In this document: in pieces, positions 16,881 to 24,170 of the stretch
How positions within the stretch are numbered: the first letter of the stretch is position 1
Layout of the letters: the number at the start of each line of letters is the position of its first letter
Assembly: GCF_001547525.1 (NCBI RefSeq)
Contig: NZ_LNJP01000003.1
Span: 1,116,001 to 1,180,000 of the forward strand
Length of the DNA: 64,000 nucleotides
Source of the DNA: Burkholderia anthina
GTDB lineage: Bacteria > Pseudomonadota > Gammaproteobacteria > Burkholderiales > Burkholderiaceae
Direction of reading: 5' to 3'
Position numbers and translations under genes: made by a program
The notes under the pieces: generated by a model
What the model saw: the letters and a program-made list of their open reading frames with translations, nothing else
Databases searched by the model: none
What the model was told of the DNA's origin: nothing

Positions 16881-17864
16881 CGGGCCCCGGCGATCGCGCA
16901 GCGCCCGCGCCACCGCGTCGAGCGCCGGCTTGGGTGTCCCGTCCGCGCGGACGAGGCCGTAGTTCCGCTGCGCGGCATCCGGCCCGTTCGGCGTGTCGGC
17001 CCATTCGTAGATCGAGATCAGCGGCGTCATCGATTCATTCGACGCGGCGAGCAACGTCGTCAGGCGTTTCGCCTGGCGCGCGTCGCCGGCGGGGCCGACC
17101 GACGTCGCGCCGTCCTCGGTGATCGCAACCGGCAGCCCATAGCGCGCCTGCACGTCGCGCGCGGCCGCGCGAATCCGCGCCGGCGCCATGCCGTACGCGT
17201 GGTACGAAATCGCGTCGACGCATCCGGCCAGCGACGGCACGAGCGGCTTCAGCAGCCGATCCGGCACCGAGCCGGCGAACGGCGCGCGCGAGAATGCGAA
17301 GCCGATCACCGGCACATGTGGGCGGCGCTCGCGCAAACGCACGCAGACGGCCCGCATGAACGGCGCGAACGTCGAATCGACCTCGCCGGTGGGCCAGTAT
17401 TTGTCGAGATCGGGCTCGTTCCACAGCTCGATGGCCAGCAGTTGCGCGCGGTATCGGTCGGCAAGCCGCGTCACCGTGTCCGCCAGCGTCGCGCCCGCTT
17501 CGGCGAGCGCAGCCATGCGCCGTTCGGCCGGCGCATCGCGCGGCGCGAGCGGTTCGAGCGTGCGGATGGTCAGCAGCACCGGCAATTGCGCGTCGTGCGC
17601 CGCCGCGATCGCGGCATCGACTGCGCGGCGATACGCGGGCCGATCCAGCCGGTCGGTCCAGACGCCGATCCGCACGAAATCGAAGCCGGTGACGCGGATG
17701 CGCCGGGCGTCGTCCGCGGTGAACGACGGCAACTTGACCTGCACGCCCACGAGCGGCGCGCCATCGTGCGACGGCGCCGGCCAACGCACGCGCTCGCCGG
17801 CGCACGCGCATCCGGCCGCCAGCGCGAGCGCGGCGATCAGCGGATAGCGAAAGACGGCATGCAT
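16863..17864 (-). CDS. Exported clan-A glycoside hydrolase, probable lipoprotein
   Basis: This 333-aa protein starts with the signal sequence MHAVFRYPLIAALALAAGC, whose LAAGC fits a lipobox (Cys19). The (beta/alpha)8 fold of clan A is indicated by ELWNEPD, with acid/base Glu150, and VAITEDGATS, with probable nucleophile Glu250. GH5 or GH39-like enzymes are closest in style, but the exact family is uncertain. It lies antisense to and 18 bases into the EPS operon, so an EPS-trimming or EPS-releasing role in the periplasm is inferred. ATG 17864 was chosen because it directly precedes the signal peptide; upstream codons in this frame are not signal-like. Confidence 0.82.
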   Translation of the reverse strand: MHAVFRYPLIAALALAAGCACAGERVRWPAPSHDGAPLVGVQVKLPSFTADDARRIRVTGFDFVRIGVWTDRLDRPAYRRAVDAAIAAAHDAQLPVLLTIRTLEPLAPRDAPAERRMAALAEAGATLADTVTRLADRYRAQLLAIELWNEPDLDKYWPTGEVDSTFAPFMRAVCVRLRERRPHVPVIGFAFSRAPFAGSVPDRLLKPLVPSLAGCVDAISYHAYGMAPARIRAAARDVQARYGLPVAITEDGATSVGPAGDARQAKRLTTLLAASNESMTPLISIYEWADTPNGPDAAQRNYGLVRADGTPKPALDAVARALRDRRGPLRGPD

Positions 17865-17899
17865 GGATGTCCTGCGATGAAGCGCGACGTGCCGATGCA

Positions 17900-18156
17900 C
17901 GAACACGCGGAAGCGGAAAAAAGGCGTGTCGCCGCGGCCATCGCGAGCCCGGCGGCGAAGGCCGTCGGCGCCGCATGGATCGCGATCGCCTTCCAGGCGA
18001 TCGGCCGCCTCGCGGCGAGATCGGACAGCGACATGATCGCGCACGCGAGCGACGCGAACGCGACCGGAATCACGCAGATCCGGATCAACGGAATGAAGGG
18101 TCCACCGAGCGGCTGCGGCGCGGCGGCGTCGGCCCGGTACGGATGGTGTCGTTCAT
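17900..18156 (-). pseudogene. Remnant of a dicarboxylate/amino acid:cation symporter (DAACS)
   Basis: A start ATG at 18156 has a good GAGAAGGA site and encodes MNDTIRTGPTPPRRSRS, then meets a stop after a few residues. In another frame the same region encodes FIPLIRICVIPVAFASLACA and IMSLSDLAARRPIAWKAIAI, which match the early FIxLIKMxIxPLVF and GIxSLGD block of SDF-family symporters such as DctA. The frame change and absence of the remaining seven or so helices indicate a frameshifted, truncated relic. Third-position G/C is still high, so decay is recent or the fragment is small. Its 3' edge is ill-defined and merges with the glycosidase start region. Confidence 0.55.
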
Positions 18157-18211
18157 CGAGCGTCCTTCTCGCGAAGAAACGACCGCACGGCGGCGGCCAT
18201 ACGCGTCGAAC

Positions 18212-18328
18212 GCGCACGCGCGAATGCCCGGTGCTCGCATCTGGCAGCGTGATTTTCCGAACGGAAGCCGACATGAAACCGGCTTGCGGCCGCGCCCACC
18301 GGCCGCCACGGGACACTCGCGCCTGCAC
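18212..18328 (-). repeat. Foldable dispersed element, copy C
   Basis: Read on the minus strand, the arms 18328-18307 and 18233-18212 pair over 22 positions with two mismatches and three G-T wobbles. Inside are the same GGCCGGTGGGCGCGGCC core and CGCTGCCAGATGCGAGCA block as in the copies at 6185-6306 and 22297-22420. It starts 17 bases beyond the T-run of the antiporter terminator. Wobble pairs make an RNA-level fold on the minus strand plausible. Confidence 0.65.
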
Positions 18329-18344
18329 ACTCGTCGTGCCGGTG

Positions 18345-18373
18345 AAAAAAGGGCCGCCCGTTACAGGCGGCCC
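18345..18373 (-). terminator. Intrinsic terminator of the Na+/H+ antiporter gene
   Basis: On the minus strand GGGCCGCC (18373-18366) pairs with GGCGGCCC (18358-18351) and is followed at once by TTTTTT (18350-18345). It lies about 107 bases after the antiporter stop in the correct orientation. Confidence 0.85.
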
Positions 18374-18479
18374 AACCCAAATCACCACCGGCGGCCCACC
18401 CGCCGCCGACGAATTCATTATTGCGTAACGGCCCGACGACGTGAATCAGCCGGGTCCTATTTCCGCGCGATGCCGTCGC

Positions 18480-19736
18480 TCAGAGCAGCAACAGCGCACC
18501 CGTCGCGACCAGCGTCGGCCCGATCGCCGCGGCGAGCAGGCCGGCCACGCTGACCGATTCGTCCGCGAAGCCGCGTCGCACGATCGCGAGCCCGGCGGGA
18601 TTCGGCGCGTTGGCGATCACCGTCAGGCCGCCGCCCGCGACGGCGCCCGACACCAGCATGTATTTCGCGCCGTCGGGCATGCCGGCGATCAGCGAGCCGA
18701 GATAAGTGATCGCCGCGTTGTCCATCACGGCGGTCAGGCCGAGGGCGCCGGCATAGAGCGCGTACGCGTCCATCGATGCGACGATCGGCTGCAGCCACCA
18801 CTGCTGCAGGCCGCCGAGCACGACGAGCCCGCCGAGGAAGAACGCGACGAGGAGGCTCTCGCGCAGCATCAGCGGCGACTGATGGCGCTCGTACGCGGCC
18901 GTGAAGCCGAGAAAGAACAGCAGCAGACCGATGAACACGACCGGATGATGCGCGCCGAGCACGACGCCGACCAGAAAACCGACGTGAACGAGCGTCACGC
19001 CCGCCGGCACTGGCTCGCCCTGCGCCGCCGACGCGGCCGCCGGCGCGCCGGCCAGCGCACCGCGCATCAGCGCGACCAGCACCGTCGCGTTGACGAACAC
19101 CGCGACCGCGGCCTTCCAGCCGAACTGCGCGGCCATGAACGCGCTGTCCCAGCCCCACGCGGCCGCCACCATCAGCACCGGCGGCGCCGCGTAGGCCGTC
19201 AGCGTGCCGCCGATCGACACGTTGACGAACAGCACGCCGAGCGACAGATACTTCCAGCGCTGCGCGAGCGGCGCGCGGAACAGCCGGTCGCGCAGGATCA
19301 GCGCGGCGAGCGTCATCGCGGCCGGTTCGGTCATGAACGAGCCGAGCAGCGGAATCAGCGTGAGCGACAGCCAGACCGCGGCGACGTTCGTGTCGACCGG
19401 CAGCACGCGCGCGATGCGCTGCACGATCCCGGCGACGGCATCGAGAATCGGCCGGCTCGCCGCGATCACCATGATCGTGAACACGAACAGCGGCTCGGTG
19501 AATTCGCGCGATTGCGCATAGTCGAGCGCGAGCGCCGGGCCGGCCAGCACGGCCATCGCGATCAGCAGCACGAGCGCCCAGAAGCCGAACACGACTTCGA
19601 CCTCGCCGAGGAGATGGAACAGGCCCGCATGGCGCGGATGACGATGCGCGAGCCGTTCGAAGCGCTTCGCGACGAAGGTGTGCAATAGCGCGAGCGCGAA
19701 CACGATCGCGCCGGCGAGTTCGACGGTATGGGGCAT
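18480..19736 (-). CDS. Putative Na+/H+ antiporter (Na_H_antiport_3-like membrane protein)
   Basis: This 418-aa inner-membrane protein has about 11 hydrophobic segments. FMTEPAAMTLAALILRDRLF, LGVLFVNVSIGGTLTAYAAPPVLM and LTAVMDNAAITYLGSLIAGMPDG resemble the putative Na+/H+ antiporters of the ion-transporter superfamily. The acidic and Asn residues in SFMTEPAAMT and AVMDNAAITYL look like the paired half-helix motifs. ATG 19736 follows AGGAATCCGCC and precedes the first helix. It is monocistronic with its own terminator. Ion specificity is inferred only. Confidence 0.78.
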   Translation of the reverse strand: MPHTVELAGAIVFALALLHTFVAKRFERLAHRHPRHAGLFHLLGEVEVVFGFWALVLLIAMAVLAGPALALDYAQSREFTEPLFVFTIMVIAASRPILDAVAGIVQRIARVLPVDTNVAAVWLSLTLIPLLGSFMTEPAAMTLAALILRDRLFRAPLAQRWKYLSLGVLFVNVSIGGTLTAYAAPPVLMVAAAWGWDSAFMAAQFGWKAAVAVFVNATVLVALMRGALAGAPAAASAAQGEPVPAGVTLVHVGFLVGVVLGAHHPVVFIGLLLFFLGFTAAYERHQSPLMLRESLLVAFFLGGLVVLGGLQQWWLQPIVASMDAYALYAGALGLTAVMDNAAITYLGSLIAGMPDGAKYMLVSGAVAGGGLTVIANAPNPAGLAIVRRGFADESVSVAGLLAAAIGPTLVATGALLLL

Positions 19737-19777
19737 GGCGGATTCCTGGAAGACCGGCGAGCGGCTGTGCCGGACAG

Positions 19778-19963
19778 TCAATGGTGGTAAGCGAACGGGC
19801 CGGCGCAATGCCGCCCGTTCGTCGACCTCCGAAGGCTATCGCGTGCACCATCGCGACTAAATCGGACCAGTCCGATTCCGCTGGCCGGGTTACAGCCGAT
19901 CATCGCGATGCCCGCGATCAGGAACGTATCGCTGTACGCCATCGGCAGCGCCTCGCGCATCAC
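19778..19963 (-). pseudogene. Possible C-terminal relic of a DHA2-type MFS efflux permease
   Basis: The short frame contains REALPMAYSDTFLIAGIAMIG, which resembles the last helix of EmrB/QacA-type transporters, where an R-x-A-x-x-MAYxDAF motif is usual. The rest of the transporter is missing upstream. The downstream part is not helix-like and overlaps the palindrome at 19860-19877. The call rests on one motif and could be chance. Confidence 0.28.
19860..19877. promoter_or_regulatory. Perfect 18-bp palindrome, TetR-type operator candidate
   Basis: AATCGGAC-CA-GTCCGATT has 8-bp arms around a 2-base centre, the usual geometry of a TetR-family operator. It lies about 125 bases upstream of the antiporter start. 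Degenerate copies occur at 6384-6401 (14 of 18 identical) before the EPS operon and at 22166-22183 (15 of 18) upstream of the lectin genes. No TetR gene is in the window. Confidence 0.5.
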
Positions 19964-20057
19964 GCCCCACGCATCACGCGCCGATTCACGAGCCGGAGCG
20001 CACGCTCGTGCACGCCGGAAATCGCCCCGCCCGGCTGCACGTCCGCCCCTGCCGCGG

Positions 20058-21770
20058 TTACGCCACGGCCGTCACCGCGCGCTCCGCGTCGAAGAAGGTT
20101 GCCCGCGCAACCTCATCCGCACGCGCATACGCGCGGTTCACGCCGCTGATCACCGCACGGATCGACGCGGTCGTCAGGTTCGCGTCGACGCCGACACCGA
20201 ACGCGCTGCCGCGCACGCCCGTGCCGGCCAGCTCGGCGATCGCGATCGCCTTCGCATCGGCGCCCTGCGACAGCGCGCGTTCCTCGTAATGCTGGATCCG
20301 CAGCGGCGTGCGCAGCGCATGCATCAGCGCGTCGAGCGGGCCGTTGCCCTCGCCGCGCAGCACACGGCGCTCGCCGTGCACATCCGCGGTCAGCACGATC
20401 GTCTCGCGGCCGTCGCGCTCGGTCAGCTCATGGCCGACATAGCGCAGCGGCGTATCGCTTTCGACGTATTCCTGCTGGAACAGCGACCAGATCTGCGCGC
20501 TCGTCACCTCGTGCCCGCTGTCGTCGGTCAGGCGCTGCACGGCCGCGCTGAAATCGACCTGCATGCGGCGCGGCAGCGCGACGCCGTAACCGTGTTCGAG
20601 CAGGTACGCGATACCGCCCTTGCCCGACTGGCTGTTCACGCGAATGATCGAATCGTACGTGCGGCCGAGGTCGCTCGGATCGATCGGCAGGTACGGCATT
20701 TCCCATACGGCGTCGGCGCGCTGTACCGCGAAGCCCTTCTTGATCGCGTCCTGGTGCGAACCGGAGAACGCGGTGAACACGAGATCGCCGACGTACGGAT
20801 GGCGCGGGTGGATCGGCAACTGCGTACATTCCTCGGCCGTGCGCGCGACTTCGTTGATCCGCGAGAAATCGAGACCCGGATCGACGCCCTGCGTGTACAG
20901 GTTCAGCGCGAGCGTCACGAGATCGACGTTGCCCGTGCGTTCGCCGTTGCCGAACAGGCAGCCCTCGATCCGGTCGGCGCCCGCCATCACCGCGAGCTCG
21001 GCCGCCGCGACCGCGGTGCCGCGGTCGTTGTGCGGGTGCACGGACAGGATCAGCGAATCGCGGCGCGCGAGATTCCGGTGCATCCATTCGATCTGGTCCG
21101 CATAGTAATTCGGCGTGCCGATTTCCACCGTGGCCGGCAGGTTCACGATCGATTTGCGCTCGGGCGTCGGCTGCCATACGTCGAACACCGCATCGCAGAC
21201 TTCCTTCGCGAAATCGAGTTCGGTCGCCGTAAACGTTTCCGGGCTGTACTGCAGCGTGAATTGCGTGTCGGTCGCCGCGTCGGCGCAGCGCTTGATCGTG
21301 CGCGCCGCGTTCACCGCGAGCTGCTTCACGCCGTCGCGGTCGAGGCCGAACACGATCTTGCGGAATTCCGGCGCGGTCGCGTTGTACAGGTGCACGATCG
21401 CGCGCTTCGCGCCGCGCAGCGATGCGAAGGTGCGCTCGATCAGGTCGTCGCGCGCCTGCGTGAGCACTTCGATCGTCACGTCGTCGGGAATGTGGCCGCC
21501 TTCGATCAGTTCGCGAACGAAGTTGAAATCGGTTTCCGACGCGGACGGGAACGCGACCTCGATCTCCTTGAAGCCGATCGCCACCAGCGTCTTGAACATC
21601 CGCATCTTGCGCGCGCCGTCCATCGGCTCGAACAGCGCCTGGTTGCCGTCGCGCAGGTCGGTGCTCATCCAGATCGGCGCCTGCGTGATCGTGCGCGACG
21701 GCCACGTGCGGTCGGGCAGGTTGACGGGCGTGAACGGTCGGTATTTCGTCGCGGGGTTCTTCAGCATCAT
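20058..21770 (-). CDS. leuA: 2-isopropylmalate synthase
   Basis: This 570-aa enzyme condenses acetyl-CoA and 2-ketoisovalerate, the first committed step of leucine synthesis. The catalytic TIM barrel begins at IWMSTDLRDGNQALFEPMDG with the metal and substrate Arg-Asp. The metal-binding His-x-His is in LSVHPHNDRGTA, and FGNGERTGNVDL is a further family signature. The C-terminal LeuA allosteric domain is present (VRVNSQSGKGGIAYLLEHGYG, then GNGPLDALMHALR). Length fits the longer LeuA form. It starts at 21770, where two ATGs in tandem follow GAGGA. No other leu genes are nearby. It is transcribed away from the lectin operon. This may be a second leuA copy of the species. Confidence 0.94.
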   Translation of the reverse strand: MMLKNPATKYRPFTPVNLPDRTWPSRTITQAPIWMSTDLRDGNQALFEPMDGARKMRMFKTLVAIGFKEIEVAFPSASETDFNFVRELIEGGHIPDDVTIEVLTQARDDLIERTFASLRGAKRAIVHLYNATAPEFRKIVFGLDRDGVKQLAVNAARTIKRCADAATDTQFTLQYSPETFTATELDFAKEVCDAVFDVWQPTPERKSIVNLPATVEIGTPNYYADQIEWMHRNLARRDSLILSVHPHNDRGTAVAAAELAVMAGADRIEGCLFGNGERTGNVDLVTLALNLYTQGVDPGLDFSRINEVARTAEECTQLPIHPRHPYVGDLVFTAFSGSHQDAIKKGFAVQRADAVWEMPYLPIDPSDLGRTYDSIIRVNSQSGKGGIAYLLEHGYGVALPRRMQVDFSAAVQRLTDDSGHEVTSAQIWSLFQQEYVESDTPLRYVGHELTERDGRETIVLTADVHGERRVLRGEGNGPLDALMHALRTPLRIQHYEERALSQGADAKAIAIAELAGTGVRGSAFGVGVDANLTTASIRAVISGVNRAYARADEVARATFFDAERAVTAVA

Positions 21771-22165
21771 GATGTCGGTCCTCGGTCTGTTCGTCGGTAA
21801 AGCGCGGCGCGGCGGCCATCGGCGTCAGGCGCCGGCTGCCCGCGCAGCGGTGAAAACGGCGGAAAGCGGTAACAAAGCGGCACAACGGCAAAGCGGTACG
21901 GCAAACGACGGCCTTGACGGTTGAGCGACCGGGACGAAGCGGAGAGACGACGAAGGAAAGACGAACTCAGGCGCCGGTCGACAACCGGGGCCAGGTCGGT
22001 GATGCGGGGAAAATCTGGCGCTTCAGGAAAGAAGCAGATGGAAAGCGCGCAGCCGCGGACCCAGCCCGGAGAAGCGGGCTAGTAGTCGTAGCGGGAAGAG
22101 GAACCGGGCGGCGTGCATGACCGGCATCAAATCACAGGGCAGCCACGGCTGTCAACCGGGCGCAG

Positions 22166-22183
22166 AATCAGTCCAGTCCGATA
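22166..22183. promoter_or_regulatory. Degenerate copy of the 18-bp palindrome
   Basis: The sequence AATCAGTCCAGTCCGATA matches the perfect palindrome at 19860-19877 at 15 of 18 positions. It lies about 500 bases upstream of bclA and 395 upstream of leuA. Confidence 0.35.
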
Positions 22184-22296
22184 GGCGCCGGCATCCTCCC
22201 TGGCTATGCTTCACGGGTGCGGCACCGGTGAAGTCCTATTCATGTTCGGAGTGAGTCGGTCCATCCTCTTCGCCAGTCGCCGCACACTCCTCCCTT

Positions 22297-22420
22297 GCAA
22301 TCGCGCTTCGGTGTGGGCGTTCGACGGTGGCCGGTGGGCGCGGCCACGACAGAGATACCGATGTTGAAACGAAACGCTGCCATATGCGAACGCCGAGCGT
22401 CTGCTCCGAAGCGCGATTGC
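22297..22420 (+). repeat. Foldable dispersed element, copy B
   Basis: The outer arms 22297-22311 and 22406-22420 pair perfectly over 15 bp, and GGCGTTCG (22316-22323) pairs with CGAACGCC (22387-22394). The inner GTGGCC/GGCCAC hairpin and the CGCTGCCATATGCGA block match the copies at 6185-6306 and 18212-18328, while the outer arms have a different sequence. It lies about 260 bases upstream of bclA. Confidence 0.7.
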
Positions 22421-22683
22421 TTCCCCCGCCGCCTCCCCGCTCGCGCATCGTTCACGAAAACGATATACGCATCGATATAGTTTCCCGAATATATCGAAAT
22501 CGCGCTCATTAAAAACATTTCACTCAATCGATTAGCCTGCCTTTTCGATTTCCTGAACAATAACCATTCTCGTTCGAATATTTTTTTATTTATTTTTCGT
22601 CATGCTTTGTACGTCGCGTTTCAAACGGCAAACGTTTGCGCGGCAAGGTTCAGGCCTTATCCAATACTTATCAGGAGGCAAGC

Positions 22684-23073
22684 ATGGCCGATTCTCAAAC
22701 GTCATCCAACCGCGCCGGCGAGTTTTCGATTCCACCGAATACCGATTTCCGCGCGATTTTCTTCGCGAATGCCGCCGAGCAACAGCACATCAAGCTGTTT
22801 ATCGGCGACAGCAAGGAACCCGCCGCGTATCACAAGCTGACGACGCGCGACGGCCCGCGTGAAGCCACGCTGAATTCGGGCAACGGCAAGATCCGTTTCG
22901 AAGTGTCGGTGAACGGCAAGCCGTCGGCCACCGACGCGCGCCTCGCGCCGATCACCGGCAAGAAGTCGGACGGCTCGCCGTTCACGGTCAACTTCGGCAT
23001 CGTCGTATCGGAAGACGGCCACGACAGCGACTACAACGACGGCATCGTCGTGCTCCAGTGGCCGATCGGCTGA
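22684..23073 (+). CDS. bclA: Calcium-dependent mannose-binding lectin BC2L-A
   Basis: This 129-aa protein is a single LecB (PA-IIL)-type domain without a signal peptide. The calcium and sugar loop is intact: EDGHDSDYND at residues 110-119 supplies the acidic and Asn ligands, and the C-terminal Gly129 completes the site through its carboxylate in partner subunits. The length equals known BC2L-A, a dimeric lectin for mannosides. AGGAGG at 22673-22678 decides the ATG. It is the first gene of a three-lectin operon. In B. cenocepacia this operon is known to be under quorum-sensing control; the operator was not identified here. Confidence 0.95.
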   Translation: MADSQTSSNRAGEFSIPPNTDFRAIFFANAAEQQHIKLFIGDSKEPAAYHKLTTRDGPREATLNSGNGKIRFEVSVNGKPSATDARLAPITGKKSDGSPFTVNFGIVVSEDGHDSDYNDGIVVLQWPIG

Positions 23074-23186
23074 CCTGACGCACGATCGATGGCCGTCCCC
23101 GCCGGTGGCCTCCATGGCGGCCGGCGGGTTGCGCCGCGTTCAGCGGGCCCCGCCTGCTCCAGACCCCCTCATCACCGGAGACTTTC

Positions 23187-24008
23187 ATGCCGCTCCTTTC
23201 GGCTTCGATCGTCAGCGCACCCGTCGTGACATCGGAGACTTACGTCGACATCCCGGGCCTCTACATCGACATCGCGAAGGCCGGGATTCGCGACGGGAAA
23301 CTGCAGGTCATCCTCAACGTGCCGACGCCTTATGCGACCGGCAACAACTTCCCCGGCATCTATTTCGCGATCGCGACGAACAAGGGCACCGTCGCGGACG
23401 GCTGCTTCACCTATTCGTCGAAGGTGCCGGAGGCAACCGGCCGCATGCCGTTCACGCTCGTCGCGACGATCGACGTCGGCAACGGCGTCACGTTCGTGAA
23501 GGGCCAGTGGAAGAGCGTGCGCGGCAGCGCGATGCACATCGATTCGTACGCGAGCCTTTCCGCGATCGGGGAGACAGCCGCTCCCCCGTCGTCGCAAGGC
23601 GGCGGCAACCAGGGCGCCGAAACCGGGGGCACGGGGGCCGGCACCGTCGGCGGCGGCGGCGAGCGCGACGGCACGTTCAACCTGCCGCCGAACATCAAGT
23701 TCGGCGTCACCGCGCTCACCAACGCGGCGAACGACCAGACGATCGACATCTACATCGACGACAACCCGAAACCCGCCGCGACGTTCAAGGGCGCCGGCGT
23801 CCACGACCAGAACCTCGGCACGAAGGTGCTCGATTCCGGCAACGGGCGTGTGCGCGTGATCGTGATGGCGAACGGCAGGCCGTCGCGGCTCGGCTCGCGA
23901 CAGGTCGACATTTTCAAGAAGTCGTACTTCGGGATCGTCGGATCGGAAGACGGCGCCGACGACGATTACAACGACGGCATCGTGTTCCTGAACTGGCCGC
24001 TGGGTTGA
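23187..24008 (+). CDS. bclC: Superlectin BC2L-C (TNF-like domain plus LecB domain)
   Basis: This 273-aa two-domain lectin has an N-terminal part (about 1-130) corresponding to the TNF-alpha-like trimeric fucose-binding domain described for BC2L-C. A Gly/Ser/Pro linker (about 131-158) follows, then a C-terminal LecB domain (159-273) with SEDGADDDYNDG and the terminal Gly. Two sugar specificities in one polypeptide are expected, with fucosides bound by the N-terminus and mannose or heptose by the C-terminus. It has no signal peptide. It lies 113 bases after bclA. Its LecB half is closely repeated in the next gene. Confidence 0.95.
   Translation: MPLLSASIVSAPVVTSETYVDIPGLYIDIAKAGIRDGKLQVILNVPTPYATGNNFPGIYFAIATNKGTVADGCFTYSSKVPEATGRMPFTLVATIDVGNGVTFVKGQWKSVRGSAMHIDSYASLSAIGETAAPPSSQGGGNQGAETGGTGAGTVGGGGERDGTFNLPPNIKFGVTALTNAANDQTIDIYIDDNPKPAATFKGAGVHDQNLGTKVLDSGNGRVRVIVMANGRPSRLGSRQVDIFKKSYFGIVGSEDGADDDYNDGIVFLNWPLG
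23655..24008 (+). repeat. Duplicated LecB-domain coding segment, copy 1 (bclC)
   Basis: This 354-bp segment aligns without gaps to 24552-24905 in bclB at DNA and protein level. Long identical stretches include the codons for FNLPPNI, DDNPKPAATF and GSRQVDIFKK. It reflects internal duplication within the lectin operon and is a potential substrate for recombination. Confidence 0.8.
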
Positions 24009-24170
24009 TCGGCGGCCGTCACGAACGATCGCAATGGCGACGGGCACGACCACGCATTGCGCATCGTTCGGGCAGTCATTTGCAGTCCCACGCTTTGCTC
24101 CGCGCGCGGCCCGGTGAAATCCGTTCACCGGGCCGCGCGATGCGAGACCTTCCATCGAGACGAGGACGAC

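Larger units (their letters stand above)
19737..20057. promoter_or_regulatory. Intergenic region between the antiporter and leuA
   Basis: About 320 bases with no intact gene. It holds the antiporter promoter, a perfect 18-bp palindrome (19860-19877), an inverted repeat built on GAACGGGC/GCCCGTTC near 19792-19823, and a possible transporter relic in the minus frame 19778-19963. Confidence 0.5.
21771..22683. promoter_or_regulatory. Long divergent intergenic region between leuA and the lectin operon
   Basis: No convincing gene is seen in 913 bp. Near leuA (21848-21903) short CCGCTTT-type repeats occur on the minus strand. A degenerate copy of the 18-bp palindrome lies at 22166-22183 and foldable element copy B at 22297-22420. 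The last 230 bases (22450-22680) are clearly AT-rich with long T and A runs, unlike the surrounding genome, and end in the AGGAGG of bclA. This probably contains the regulated lectin promoter and a long 5' UTR. No lux-type box was confirmed. Confidence 0.55.

Noticed and set aside
21914..22120. Short plus-strand ORF in the leuA-bclA gap
   Set aside because: No ribosome site, no hydrophobic or structured pattern, and codon use like non-coding shadow.
22166..22680. Lux-type quorum-sensing box before the lectin operon
   Set aside because: Quorum control of bclACB is known in B. cenocepacia, but I could not find a convincing dyad of the cep-box type by eye.
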